A stretch of DNA of 64,000 bases from assembly GCA_031841125.1 (NCBI GenBank), contig CM063113.1:40888197-40952196 (forward strand), given 5' to 3'. Below are positions 42,497 to 54,877 of the stretch, piece by piece. The stretch comes from Acanthococcus lagerstroemiae (taxonomy: Eukaryota; Arthropoda; Insecta; Hemiptera; Eriococcidae). The notes under the pieces were generated by a model. That model was not told the origin of the DNA. It worked only from the letters and a program-made list of their open reading frames with translations, and ran no database searches. A program made the translations under genes and the position numbers. Position 1 is the stretch's first letter. Every line of letters starts with the position of its first letter.

Positions 42497-43735
42497 CAGC
42501 GCCGGATTAACCGCATATGGCAAAATGGGCATATGCCCCGGGGCCGACGGCCAAACAGGCGCCCAAGAAAAAATACATAAATATAATTTTAATTTAGGGA
42601 AATAGAAAAATAATAAAATTATTTATTGTTGTATATTAAATATCCGCCATTACACTTGTTGAGTGAATAAAAGAAACGGAAAACGTTAGTTATAACTACG
42701 AGTAGTAGTGTTGTGGATTTTTAACAGCATCTACTCTTCGATATGATCTTCTTAAAAGTGAAATGCAGGACGTTGAAGCTGACAATCTTCAATTATTACC
42801 GAAATATATTCCAGATACACGTTGGTCAGCAAGGTGGAATGCTGTGTGAGCACTTTAAACTTCATATGACATATTCCGGAAAGTGATTAAAAAAATGTCA
42901 ACCAATAGCCGAGAGAAGGCGGATGTACGAGCCGAAGCTCGTGGTTTGTTACTGATTTTCAATAAATTGGAGACTGGCATTTTGACTGTTTTCTGGTCAG
43001 ATATTTTATCAACGTTTGATCGAGTGAATAAGTTTATACAAAGGACTGAAGTTGACCTACATGATGTTGTCTACCACTATGATGGTCTCATCAACTCCGA
43101 GCAGCTTATACATCTTTGGTAGAAAAATTTGGGTGCCTAACTCGTTTTCTTGACCAATCAGCTGATGAATTGCGCGAAGCAGCAAAAAAACTCTTGCAAA
43201 TTTTTCCTGATGATTTGGACAGTGATTTTGTTGACGAGATTGTACATTTCCAGGGTTTTGTAAAAGCTCTCAAACTAGAGAATAACTGTCCCAGAGAATA
43301 TTTGAAATTAATCAGAAATCGTTCTTCTACATTTCCCAATATGGATATAATTTTAAGAATATATTTATGTCTTTTTGTTTCTAATGCATCTGGTGAACGT
43401 TCATTTTCTGTTCTAAAACGCATAAAAAATTAGTTAAGAAATGCACTTGGAGACGAAAGTTTATCGAACTACGCTTCATTTTTTATAAATAATGATTTAT
43501 CGGATAATTTAGATATTGATAAATTGATAGACGAATTTGCAGTAGCCAAAACACGAAAAGTAAATAGCTATTTAAAGTTTATACTGTTATTCGTTTGCAA
43601 ATGTTTGAAATATAAAAAATTAACATTTTGAAAAATGTGCATATTTTTTGATTTTTTTTTTTTTGGGGTGGAGAGTGGGGAGAGGGCCTATTATGTATTC
43701 TGCCCCGGGGCCTATGAAGGCTTAATCCGGCGCTG
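42497..43735 (+). mobile_element. hAT transposon, internally deleted, with 8-bp target duplication
   Basis: Starts CAGCGCCGGATTAA and ends TTAATCCGGCGCTG, a perfect 14-bp terminal inverted repeat, with GCCCCGGGGCC also present near both ends. GCTATAAT flanks both sides (42489-42496 and 43736-43743). The 1239-bp body carries the C-terminal half of a transposase. Full-length relatives encode a much longer protein, so this is a deletion derivative. Confidence 0.95.
42820..43605 (+). pseudogene. hAT transposase, C-terminal half with dimerisation domain
   Basis: Starts with DTRWSARWNAV, the usual block before the RNase H-like C-terminal part of zinc-finger-MYM/hAT transposases, then a stop. Next are frames 42883-43122 and 43116-43433, with a one-frame shift between them: HYDGLINSEQL, FLDQSADELREAA, and LRIYLCLFVSNASGERSFSV, followed by LKRIKN and a stop, then LRNALGDESLSNYA. 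The S-GERSFS-LK-IKN-LR segment is the hAT C-terminal dimerisation domain. The N-terminal zinc finger and the first catalytic residues are absent and three breaks remain, so it is dead. Confidence 0.88.
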
Positions 43736-43743
43736 GCTATAAT

Positions 43744-44941
43744 TATTAGTACCTCAAAAATGTGTTCATTTAGATACATTTGGAAGGCTATAACACCCCC
43801 GGTGCGAACCTCATTTCGAAATACATTGACCAGCTGATAATTACTTATTAGTTATTTTTTAGCCAAGAGTGGCTGTTACATTTTTGAAACATAACATGTG
43901 TTTCAGTAGATATCCTGGAAATACCACCTATGTGTGAGAATGCTATCCCCTGATGATGATGATGATAACGCCGCTGAGAGAGAACATTTGATAACATCTG
44001 CTTGATAAATTGTTAACAATTTGAAAGTTAAACACAATTTCCAATCTCCAGGAAATAGCACATATGTGTGTGAATGCTGGCCTTCCATTTAATACTCGAT
44101 ACATTCTAATTTAAAATCCCAGATTCGAAGCTAAAAACATACAATCTATAAGCGTTAATTTATTTGAAAAATATTATCATTACTTTTTGAACAGTCCTCG
44201 TAAAATATAAGCATGTCTTTGCCTAACCCTTGAGTTTTCGAAAGATATGTTATTTTTCCCAAAAAGGCATATTCTCTCACAGGGGCGAATCCAGGAAAAA
44301 GTTTCGGAGGGGGGAGGGGGTTACAATATGATTCTTGTAGAAATATTTGAAAAGTAATACAGGTTGGCAGGTGTGAATGGAAACATTACCTAACCCTCCC
44401 CAAAAAAATGATAGTTACTGCTATCAGCGTACATGTATACGAAGCAAATTTTTAATGATCTAAAACATGCCAAGTACAAAGGCGTTTTCTAAAGACTTGT
44501 AGAACAAGAAAATGTGAAAGGATGGTCAGGATACAATAATTATTAGTAAGATCCCATTAGCTTCTGATGGAATGATGAGAATAGTTGCTTGTCTACATTC
44601 TTCTAAAATGGTATGCATGTAGGCAGTTGGAACCAAATTGTCGAGCAAATTTCAAAATGTCTGTATTATGTATCTATATATCACATTCTTTTAGGTTTTG
44701 TCATTAAGAACTCAAAGTCTATCAAGTATTTCGTAGCAGTACCTCATCATTTGTAACGAATAATGCATTTATTCGGCCATCTAACCTCATCTCATCTCAG
44801 CAATATCTGGCTATTATAGATCAATATGGAATGAAAATGGATCTTCATATAGCAACTTCTATAGATTCTTTCCCATTGCTCATCTCGCCTGTCTCTATTA
44901 AATCTAGTTATCTGATATTTAAACTCTAACAACACCCTTCT
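43744..44941. other. Gene-free; possible hAT end and a short direct repeat
   Basis: CAGGGGCGAATCCAGGAAAA at 44279 resembles the left end of hAT-type MITEs, but no matching right end was seen. TCCTGGAAATACCACCTATG at 43914 and TCCAGGAAATAGCACATATG at 44047, each followed by TGTG and GAATGCT, form a direct pair about 133 bp apart, around a (GAT)n run at 43956. Confidence 0.4.
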
Positions 44942-45070
44942 TTTCACTTTTGCTCCCAACTCCGAGTTCTGGAATATACCTTTTCGAGCACTGACCCCTG
45001 AGAGAGGTCAGGGAGACTGTTTGGACTATCTTAACTCTCGAATTTACTAGCTCTCTGTTTATCCACCTCC
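44942..45070 (-). mobile_element. SINE family 1 fragment, diverged
   Basis: GCTCCCAACTCCGAGTTCTG, then TTTTCGAGCACTGACCCC and AGGTCAGGGAGACTGTT, correspond to the 3' body of the SINE at 20042-20249 with many differences. The tRNA head is missing. Confidence 0.55.
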
Positions 45071-46640
45071 TACATTGCTTTTGGAACACCCTATATGCTA
45101 GCCATAATCATCGAGAACACTCTGTATGCATAGTCAAAATTCATTTTCAAACATACATACCCACTTGTTTGTGATTTAAGACTCTAAAATAATGAGAATT
45201 TTAGATACGTTTTTTCAAGTAAAATAGCATTGAAGCAAGCCTAAATGTACTTTGAGCAGAATCAGTATCTTGGAAGACTAGCGGGTAGTATTTCATGTAA
45301 AAATCCACTAACAATGGGAATAAAAGCCTAAATCAAACGGTACCTACATACCAGTGATATCTATATCATTAGCCCCGAGGATTTACAGACTTCACACCCA
45401 ATGAAAACCCGTTATTCGGAGGTAATTACCTACCTCACTAGCAAAATATTCTGCCTAGAAGGGAATTCGAGTTGCATATCAACTGAGATTTCATTGAAGA
45501 TTTGGGAAATGATTAATAATATATCATTTTTTAATATTCATTTGGTTGCTTAATTGGGACTCTCATCTCCCAGGTTGAGGCTAACTCCTTATACTTGAGA
45601 GTAATTCGGATAAAATACAAATATTTCAGGTAAATAATATCTCTTATTTAATTAATATTAAGTAGGGCGAGATGGAGAGTATAGACAAAGGAGCTGACGC
45701 TTCCTCCGCCAAGACTCTCATCTCCCAGGCTGAAGACTATTATCTCCTTGTACTCAATGTCCTCCACATTATCAAAACCACCTCTTCTCTCTCGTTTGAA
45801 TCTCAAATATTAAACCCTTCAGGTTAAAAAATAGAAAATATTAATAAAATATTAATATCTTCCATTTAATACTCGAAACATTCAATCTATAATCTCATCG
45901 TCTCCTACTTTATCGTTAAAGTTCGCTAATTATAAGCTGGTCGGATAAAATAATTAAAATATTAATATTCCATATCTAATACTGGATGCGAGAAATTTAC
46001 ACCTCCTAACATCATTCCACATGCTCTAGCCAGCGAGTTACAAAATTCACGTGTACCGAAAAAAACATCACACCCCCAACATCCGTCCATATGCACTAAG
46101 GCCCGCGAGTTTCAAAACACACGTGCACCGAGAAAACATGTATAAACATCATCATCAACACACACGTGTTACAACGCTTCGCGTGACGTCAGACATGTCG
46201 CTTAGCATAGTCTGCCAAATGGCGCAGGACCAGCACTTTATAACTTCTGACGATCGCTGCATTTCAGAAAATGTTTCAGTGGACGTGGGTTTGATTCCCG
46301 ATACCAAATTACTGGCCAGCAATTTTTTCATGTAAAAACGCTTTACATTGAGGGACGTTTACTTTACATGCAGATTTCGTTAGCACTCGATGCATGAATG
46401 ATAGGCACTTCTTGTCATTCGTAAAACACCAACATAAACACTGCCTTTCTGATCAAGTAGTATTAAAAAAAAAATATATTCTTGCTAGGGTAGACAGGTA
46501 TATACATGTGAACACATTCATAAACTTAACGCAGTTGTAGGGGGAGGGCATATTCCCTTTTATGTAACAGGATGACGCAGTTTAGGAGTAATGTATGTGG
46601 TCTCCAGACATGCCGCGTTATTATTAGGTATATGTAGATA
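45071..46640. other. Gene-free; diverged tandem pair at 45540-45770
   Basis: GACTCTCATCTCCCAGG occurs at 45559 and 45714, with similar following sequence, so a unit of about 155 bp is duplicated. 46051-46335 has a 94-codon frame without a family pattern. No other feature. Confidence 0.4.
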
Positions 46641-49600
46641 TACCAACTTTCTTTATATATTTTACTGTGGCGTCAAAAATGGTACATCATTGAGGTCCAG
46701 ACTGGAATGGGTTTAAATGTAGTCTTTGTTGTAAGGCAGCCTACTGATGACGGGCTTATGTGTGGTGATGGCTGATGGCCAGAGTGTACTATAATGTCTA
46801 CTTGAGACAGAAAATCATGCTGACCAAAATAGGTATGTTGCAAAGAGATAAATGACGGCTAAAGGCCAGAGTGTGCTGTAATGCTTCCTCGGGATTGATA
46901 ATCATGATAACCAGAATGTGTTGCCAAGTGTCGTTTATACTACTAGTGGGGGACCACTTTGTAGAACCCCCTGTATATATTATACGCGTTTCAGAAGTCG
47001 TGGACTGTAACGAAGTCCGAAAGATACGAAGTAGCTCGTAACTGTCTGTTTTGGATGTGTGTAATACGGACAGTGAAAATTGGACTGTAAACATTATTTA
47101 CTTAACGACCAGCAACTGATAACCGATAGATAAGCTTATCATTGCTCACACAGCCGCTCTCGCGAAACAACATAAACTGCGTACTGAAAACGTGTTCCGG
47201 TTACCATTTTATCGCCGAGCTGAGGCATCGGTAACATGATACAGATCTGACCTTATTCAGGGCCAAAATCGTAATTCATAACGAAAATTGACAATTCAAC
47301 AGTGTAATTCGCAGACATTTTCACAGCTATCGTTTTATATTAATAGGAATCAGAAGTCACAGAAAAAAAAAATCGAGATTCCTGTTCTCCTCTTCCACAT
47401 TTAAGGGTCAAATGGAAACTTCGCATAACTGATAAGCGCAAGTGGCGCAAGTGAATAGCCAAATTTCATAACAAAAATTTTAACAAGTTTTCATTTTAAA
47501 CTATTTAACAACGTTTTCATTTTAAGCTACATTAGTCTTTCCGCGCCGAATCCTGAGGTTATTGGCGAATAGCACTGAGAAAATTTATCTTGTAAAAATT
47601 ACTTGAATTTTGATACCTAAGTCAATGCGAGCATGCTATTCACCTCACAAACACTGAACCACTGTCAATTTGAACATTATGGCCAAGCGGAAAATCAGTC
47701 ACCCCTCCCCTAAAGAAAAAAATCTTATTTTGATGATTCGTTCAAGTTTTCAAGCCGGAGTCTATTTCACTCTGCGTATTTTTTGGGAATTGAACGAGAG
47801 AAGGGTTTAGTTCAGACAGCAGCGAAGACATCGAAATTAAAGGAACGAGAGTTTATAGAAATAGCGCGTGCATTGAACGATCGTGAGTAAAAGTAGATCT
47901 TGTGTGTTCTAAACATACTATAACTGAACAGATATCCTGCCTACCAGATCGAGGGAGAAAAAAGGACAGCGAGAAAAAGAAGAAGAAGAACGTGGTTCAG
48001 AAAATATCGTGTATAGGAAGTGCAGGTATGCAGACGACAAAAGATGTTTGTGAGACGTAAAAATGTACATTGGAAGGGAGAGGGTCGCCGCATATCCTTT
48101 TCAGGGTACAATATAGATTTTTGTGCCGAAATTTCTTCCCATTGAAAATCTGATTACATTATTCCAAAACAAAAATAGAACCCAAAAAAATCACCATCTC
48201 GATACTTTTATCAAATTCTTAAGAGCTGATTTCAGCTATCTGAATAAAGTATTCGATTTTGACATTGAAACCCATATCGGACCCGAATGCAAAGTCAAAT
48301 AAATTATCGAAATAAGCAACCCAAAGGACTGCAATTTCCAGAAATGGTTCGATTTTTGAAAGCCAACCCAAGTAAATTTTCTGTGAGTTTTCCGATTCCG
48401 GCCCAGACAATCACGAAACCATCTTATTACGGCTCTACGATAGACTAACTGCGGCCAATATAAGGAAATAAAACAAAAAGTCAGCACCGAAGATGTAGGC
48501 CTGGCTAGGCAATTATTTTAAAAAGTGAATTTATTGATTCCAATTTTGAAAAGGAGAATAATCAATTTCATCTTATATCTCGGCTGTTTCATGTATAAAC
48601 CGGCCTGTTTAGTTCCAGAACATTTTAAGAATTTTAAGTAATTAACATAAACAAAAAATTCCACAACAAAAGTAAAATTTTGGGGTGGAATCTAGTTCGT
48701 CTCCTCGTGGTGCACCCTGAGTATGCAAAATGAACTGGGCCGCTATTCCGGAGAGAGACATTTTTTTACCCGAAAAGAAACTAGACCTTGTCTTTTGAGG
48801 GTCCATTTTGGTCCCATGAAGATCTGCCTTCCAATATTCTCCAACAACGGTGGGGGACAAATTCGTGAAACACCCTGTACACGTACGTGTTTACGATAAA
48901 CTTGGACGAGTGGAATCACCCGAGACGAAAATAAGGGGTGAACGGAGGCAGCATGCCCCCAAGCCTCCGCCGGAGTTGGGAAATTTTAGTAGATGGATCA
49001 AAAGTTGAGAAAATCCAACAAATCAAGAGGTTTTTTTTGGCCAATACAAACATATTTTGATAGATACTTGGGAATTTTCAGTTGAGTCAGTTGGAGATTT
49101 GACAATTTTTGCCCCTCCATAAAAAACTCTTCGCTTTCGCTACGTCCTGGGAATCGGGAAGGAACGTGATGGCAGATACAGAGTTCTCTAGATATATCCA
49201 CGTACTGCACTTACCCAAGTCTCACCATAACTAAGGCTAATGCTATTCATCCCGAATAAGGTGAGTATTTAATGACCCTGCAATAGAGGTAGGTAGTAGG
49301 TACTAGTCATGTAATCTGCAGTGCAGAGGTAGAATGCGAAGCAACATGTCCGTTTAATCACGCAATTTTTTCTCTAATAGATGTTGGCAAATTAATCGCG
49401 CAGAGTGAGATTACCTAATTGGAAATTTATCGTTCAGTCTCATCAAATCGATGATTTTGTGGTATCTACTTTTCTATAAACAACTCTGAGGACGATGAAA
49501 GTTGTTTCAAAACAGCTCGAAAAGAAGATGGTGTAAAACTTTCCCGTACTTACTTCACGAAAGTTAATCTAATTAGTACATAGGCCAATGGCCTATATGT

Positions 49601-51780
49601 ATGATTGTACCAACAATGAATAACAGCTAAATGAATCATAAACGTTATTTTCTCTCATTCCGAAAAACCATTATCTGCTCCTCGTAAGACGGGTAATCGG
49701 AAGTTATTCTCGTAAATAAACGAATTTGATAATTGTGAAATACGACGTGTTAATTTCCCAGCGGAAAGGATTGCTGCTGATATAACGAGATTCTGAAAAA
49801 TCAAATAAGCAAGTAGCGAAGGAACAATTAGCTAGTGAACGGATATAGGATAAAATGTAACTACATGATGCACAGAGAGTTTATAAACATAGATCAGAAG
49901 GCCAGAAGCAGAACTGTATACATCACAAGAAGGATCGAGGAGAAATACTACAGCAAAGACTCCAAATTTATCAAGCAAAACGAGAAGAACGAAGGAAATG
50001 TCAGCGTGAACAATTAGCAAAGGACCTACAACTGTATGTATAAGTTGCCATTGATTATTTTTCGATCGTTCTGTATCAATGTTAAGTTACGAAAATTTAT
50101 GAGAAACAAATGTACTTCCGATGTTCTCATGTTCTCAAAACTGCATGCTCGTTAACAAGTGTTTTGATAGTATTGATGATAATCTTGGTTATGCCTGTTT
50201 AAATTGTTAGCTTCATTTGAATCGAAATAAAATTTCTCATCTCTTTAGCGGATGAAGAATTACGATTTCCTAAAATGCCACCTGAATTGGTTGAATTAAA
50301 TAATGCAGAAGAACGTTTTCTAGCTCCACAAATCCCTTTCATTCAAATCTAAGAGTCATTTGTTGACATGTCTTTCAGAAAACTAATTTTTGTTATCACT
50401 GGAGATTAACCTCTTTCATTCCATTGTCGTTTTCTGGTAAGGTCCCCTTCGACTTTGTAATTTTTCGTTCTTTTGTACCTTTTTTACCTGCATTTTTCTC
50501 AAAGTCAGGTTCTTTAAAATCTCAATTTTAAACAGCCATATCACGGCAAATGTTGGAGCTAAAGAGCTCGGCAAGGTCTCATTTTGCCAGACATTTTATC
50601 TAGTATGTATTGGTACTCACAACTCCATATCGAACAAGTGGGCCCCTGCATCGCGACAAATTCAAAATAGCAACTTCGAAACATAATTTGAAGGAAAAGT
50701 ACATAATTTGAAGGAAAAGTACATAATCAGAATAGAAAATGCGATAGAATATCAGTAATGGTTTTTTAAAGCTGAGTTGCGACTCCAATTATTTTTCATA
50801 TGCGTGCTACGTACTTTTTGTCACTAAGCGCAGTCTATATTATCATCTGTAAGGTCTATGTGGTTCCAACCCCTATCCATATTGGACCACAGGGAGCTGA
50901 CATTGTAAAACATCAATATTTACATTTGTTCATTTCAAATATGATAAAATTTGAGTGGGGGATTTCATTTTACAAGTTTTTTTTAGTCCCAACCCCCACC
51001 TTTATTGGTTCACTGAAAACTAAAATATGAAATATTCAATTCCACCCAATTTTGGATTATAAGTTCACTTTTTTCCAACATTCAAGATAGGAGTACTGAC
51101 CTTGAAAATCAAGTATCCAATTTGTATACTACAGAAAACAATTTGAGTCAAACCAATATTTTGGATTAAACTTGATTTTTACGTGCGGATAGGTACGTAC
51201 TTAATTAGTACATTAACGGGAACAAATTCTTTAAGTCAAACCAATATTTTGGTCAAATTCGATTTATATGTTGTTTTTTTTTAAAGAAAAACTGTAATTT
51301 TTCTTATGGAAAATCCTGTTTTAAACTTCACCTCAGATGGACGATCATTCAATACTCTTCTATTTAAAATAATAATAATTTAAAAAAAAATTGCTGTTTT
51401 TACAACTAGGTATACTAGAACAGATTACGCTGCTATTGAGAGTGCAACCTTTCGCGGGGAAAAAAAAAACAAAAAAACCGTAGGTTTATTAACTATGAAT
51501 TTAATTAAGTTCTCGTTATCATGTATTTTCAAACTTTCAAACCTTTGGAGTCTGAAAATGAGATAGTGATATTTCTCCGAATGTTAGGTGTAACGCCATA
51601 CCGGAAAGTAATTAGATAATTTTTAATTTTTTATCTTGACAGTTTCCCTTTTTTTAATAGTTGCATAAGACTATTGTACATCAATATGCATTAAATACCG
51701 TCAGACTGTGCCACAAAATTATCCAAGTTGTCAGACCATATAGTCAAGTTGAATACAGAAAACGATCAGAAAAAAGCTGA
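46641..51780. other. Long gene-free stretch with minor repeats
   Basis: GGCCAGAGTGT-CT-TAATG occurs twice about 90 bp apart (46778 and 46867). 47995-48075 is the diverged partner of 12990-13110. 48980-49110 contains AAAATCCAACAAATCAA, CTTGGGAATT and GAGTCAGTTGG, shared with 52250-52415 and 55840-55860, a third dispersed repeat family. 50660-50725 has a 24-bp exact tandem (ACATAATTTGAAGGAAAAGT). 48870-48885 reads GAAACACCCTGTACAC. I found no coding motif on either strand. Confidence 0.4.
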
Positions 51781-51789
51781 ACGACCACA

Positions 51790-51995
51790 GGAAATTAGTC
51801 AGAGGAATGTCAGAATAGCGACACGAAAGTATAAAATATAGCCAGATAATAGCCAGAAATCTGTCAAATAAATGTCAGGATAGCGACAAGTAAACACAGA
51901 AAATGCCAGATAACAACATGGAATCAGTCAGAGAAATGTCAGAATAGCGACAGGTAAATACAGAAAATGCCAGATAACAGCTAGAAATGTCACAA
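51790..51995 (+). repeat. Tandem repeat of about 66 bp, three units
   Basis: GTCAGA-AAATGTCAGAATAGCG, then ACA-GTAAATACAGAAAATGCC and AGATAACA, recur at about 51797, 51865 and 51930. Single motifs such as TGTCA and CCAGA continue to about 52150 in a decaying form. Confidence 0.7.
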
Positions 51996-52219
51996 CACGT
52001 ACAGAATCCCTACAGATAATTGTCACAAAAATGCCAGACTACCATCAGAATATGTTCTGGCGACATCATGTCGCTTCTGACGAAAGCTTCCTAAAGCTTC
52101 TGACAGAATAACAGATTTTGATGACGGAAGTCTCATTTCTGTCAACCGTCAGAACTGCGACCGGCAGGAACGTACCGATAGGAGGACAACTCCCCCCCTC
52201 CTCCCTGTAAGAATTTTTC

Positions 52220-52420
52220 ACTCAGCAGTTGGGAAAATTTACCATTTCAGTCAGGCGAGTTGGGAAAATCCAACAAATTAAAAGGTTTTTTTTTTGTTTA
52301 CTTGGGAATTGAGTTGAGAAGTTGAGAAAATCCAAGAAAATCAAAAGGTTTATCTCCTTCTGCATTGATACTCGGGAATTTTGAGTTGAGTCAGTTGGAA
52401 AAACCCAACAGGTCATTTTA
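52220..52420. repeat. Dispersed repeat family 3
   Basis: Internal near-repeats of GTTGGGAAAATCCAACAAAT, AAAAGGTTT, CTTGGGAATT and GAGTTGAGTCAGTTGG. The same blocks appear at 48980-49110 and partly at 55840-55860. No ends or coding content were defined. Confidence 0.55.
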
Positions 52421-52640
52421 CCGCGCGACTTTTCGAAGAAAAGTTAGATATTATATTCATCACAGCTACCGAAATGGGGGTTGGGGCAATGTTTTTTTTA
52501 TGTTTCAGAGTGCGTAGATTGCAACTGCAATAGTGACTGAATTTCAGGTTTCCTTATACAGTGTGGAACAGATCACGCAACACAGAAAAGTCCCATAGAG
52601 CGTACGTTGATGTGTACCACTGTGGAAAACGTCGTAATGG

Positions 52641-54877
52641 TACAGATCACATAACGCTAGTTCTGGAATAATTTCATCGAAAATGTTTGAAAAAAAAATC
52701 CGATGATTTCCGAAGAATCTCAATGAAAATCTTTTGAAACAATTTCCAGTGTTTCCCAAAGAATTTCATAAAAATTCATCGAGAAGATCTTTATTGAAAA
52801 AAAAAAACTACGATGGTTTTTAAAGGATTTTATCAACAAACTTCAGGTGAAATGTTCTCCGAAGAATTTCATCGAAAATCTTCGAGGAAAATTTTTGGGA
52901 AAATTCGCCGATGACTTCTAACGAATTGAAAAATGTCGTACTTCGTAGTAGGTGAAAAACTCCGAAGGTTTTAGAAGAATTGTATCAACAATCTTCAGGT
53001 AAAATGTTCTCCGAAGAATTTAATCGAAAATCGAGAAAAAAATTTCCGGAAAATTCTTTGACGACTAGGAATTTTATCTAAATTTTTGGAGAAAAAAATT
53101 CCGATAGTTTCCGAAGAATCTCTTCGAACATCTTTAAGGAAAATGTCCAATGTTTTCCACAGAATTTCTTTAAAAATCTTCAGGAGAATTTTCCGATAAT
53201 TTTTGGAGAATTTCGTAGGAAATATTCGGTGGAACTCTGATGGCTTGAAGAATTTTATGAAAAATCATCAGAAAAAATGTTCGATGATCTCCGAAGAATT
53301 TTATCAAATATCTTCGGGAAAATTTCTAACAATTTTTAGGGAATTTCGTAGGAAACTGTTAGAAAAAATTTCCGATGATTTCCGAAGAATCTCATATAGG
53401 AAATCTTTGGAAAAATTTACATTTTCCAAAAAATTTCATCAAAATCCTTCGAGAAAATTTTCCGATGATTTTTGATGAATTTCATGGAAATATTCGGGGA
53501 AAAATCCCGATGGTTTTTGAAAAATTTTTGCTAAACAATCTTCAGGAAAATTGTTCCATGATCTCCGAAGAGTCTCATCGAGAATCTTAAGGGACCAATA
53601 TCCGATGATTTCGAGAAATTTCATCGGAAATTTTTGGAAAAAAATTCCGATAATTTCCGAAGATTTTTATCGGAAATCTTTAAAAATAATTTAAATTTCC
53701 CGAAGATTTTCGATGAAATTCTTCGGAGATCATCGAACATTTTTTCTGACAATTTTTCATAAAATTCTTAAAAGCATCGGAGTTTCCCCCGAATATTTCT
53801 GATGAAATTCTTTACGTGTGGTACAGATCATCACGCCACATTAAATCCCATAGAGCGCAATAAAAATCTTTGGAACTATCGGAATTTTTTTCCAAAAATT
53901 TCCGATGAAATTTCTTAAAATCATCGGATATAATTCCCGAAGATTCTCGATGAGATTCTTTGGAGATCATCGAACATTTTTCCTGCAGATTGTTTAATAA
54001 AAAATTCTTCAAAAACCATCGTAGTTTTTCCCCGAGTACTTCCATGAAATTCATTAAAAATCATCGGAAAATTTTCTCGAAGGATTTTGATGAAATTTTC
54101 CGGAGATCATCGAACATTCTTGCTGATGATTTTCCATAAAATTCTTCAAACCATCAGAGTTCCCCCGAATATTTCTCACAAAACTCTCCGAAAATAATCG
54201 GAAAATTCTCCAGAAGATTTTTAAAGAAATTCTTTGGAAAACATTGGACATTCTTCCTAAAGATGTTCGAAGAGATTCTTCGGAAATTATCGGAATTTTT
54301 TTCTCAAAAAATTTTAGATGAAATTCCTAGTCATCAAAGAGGCGTTACGTGTCTCGTTAAAAAAAAAAAAGAAGAAAAAAAAAGAATTTTTCCGATTTTC
54401 GATTAAATTTTTCGGACAACATTTTACCTAAAGATTGTTGATACAATTCTCCAAAAACCTTCGGAGTTTTTCACCTACTACGAAGTACGAAATTTTTCAT
54501 GATAAAATTCTGCAGTCTTCTCAGTTTCCCCAGAATATTTCCTGTGAAATCCTTCAGAATTCATCCGAAAATTCTACCGAAGATTTTTAAAGAAATATTT
54601 TGTATAACAAGATTTTTGATGAAATTCTTCGGAGAACATTTTACCTGAAGTTTGTTGATAAAATCCTTTAAAAACAGTCGTAGTTTTTTTCCAATTCCTA
54701 TTATTCTTCAAAAATTAGCGAAAGATTTTCTCGATGAATTTTTATGAAATTCTTTGGGAAACATTGGAAATTTTTTCAAAAGATTTCCGTTGTGATTCTT
54801 CGAAAATTATCGACATTTTTTTTTCAAACATTTTTGATGAAATTATTCCGTAACTAGCGTAATGTTGCGTGACTGTA
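52641..54877. mobile_element. Giant foldback element 2 (45-bp repeat arms)
   Basis: 2.24 kb forming one imperfect palindrome. The left end reads ACGCTAGTTCTGGAATAATT, then TCATCGAAAATGTTTGAAAA. The right end, reverse complemented, reads ACGCTAGTTACGGAATAATT, then TCATCAAAAATGTTTGAAAA. Arms consist of the same about 45-bp GAATTTCATCGAAAATCTTC-like units as foldback 1, switching orientation near 53690. Its ends differ from those of foldback 1, but CGCCATAGGAAAACTCCGTC of foldback 1 appears just outside, at 54918. Open frames inside (for example 53203-53475) are repeat translations. No protein domain was seen. Confidence 0.75.
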
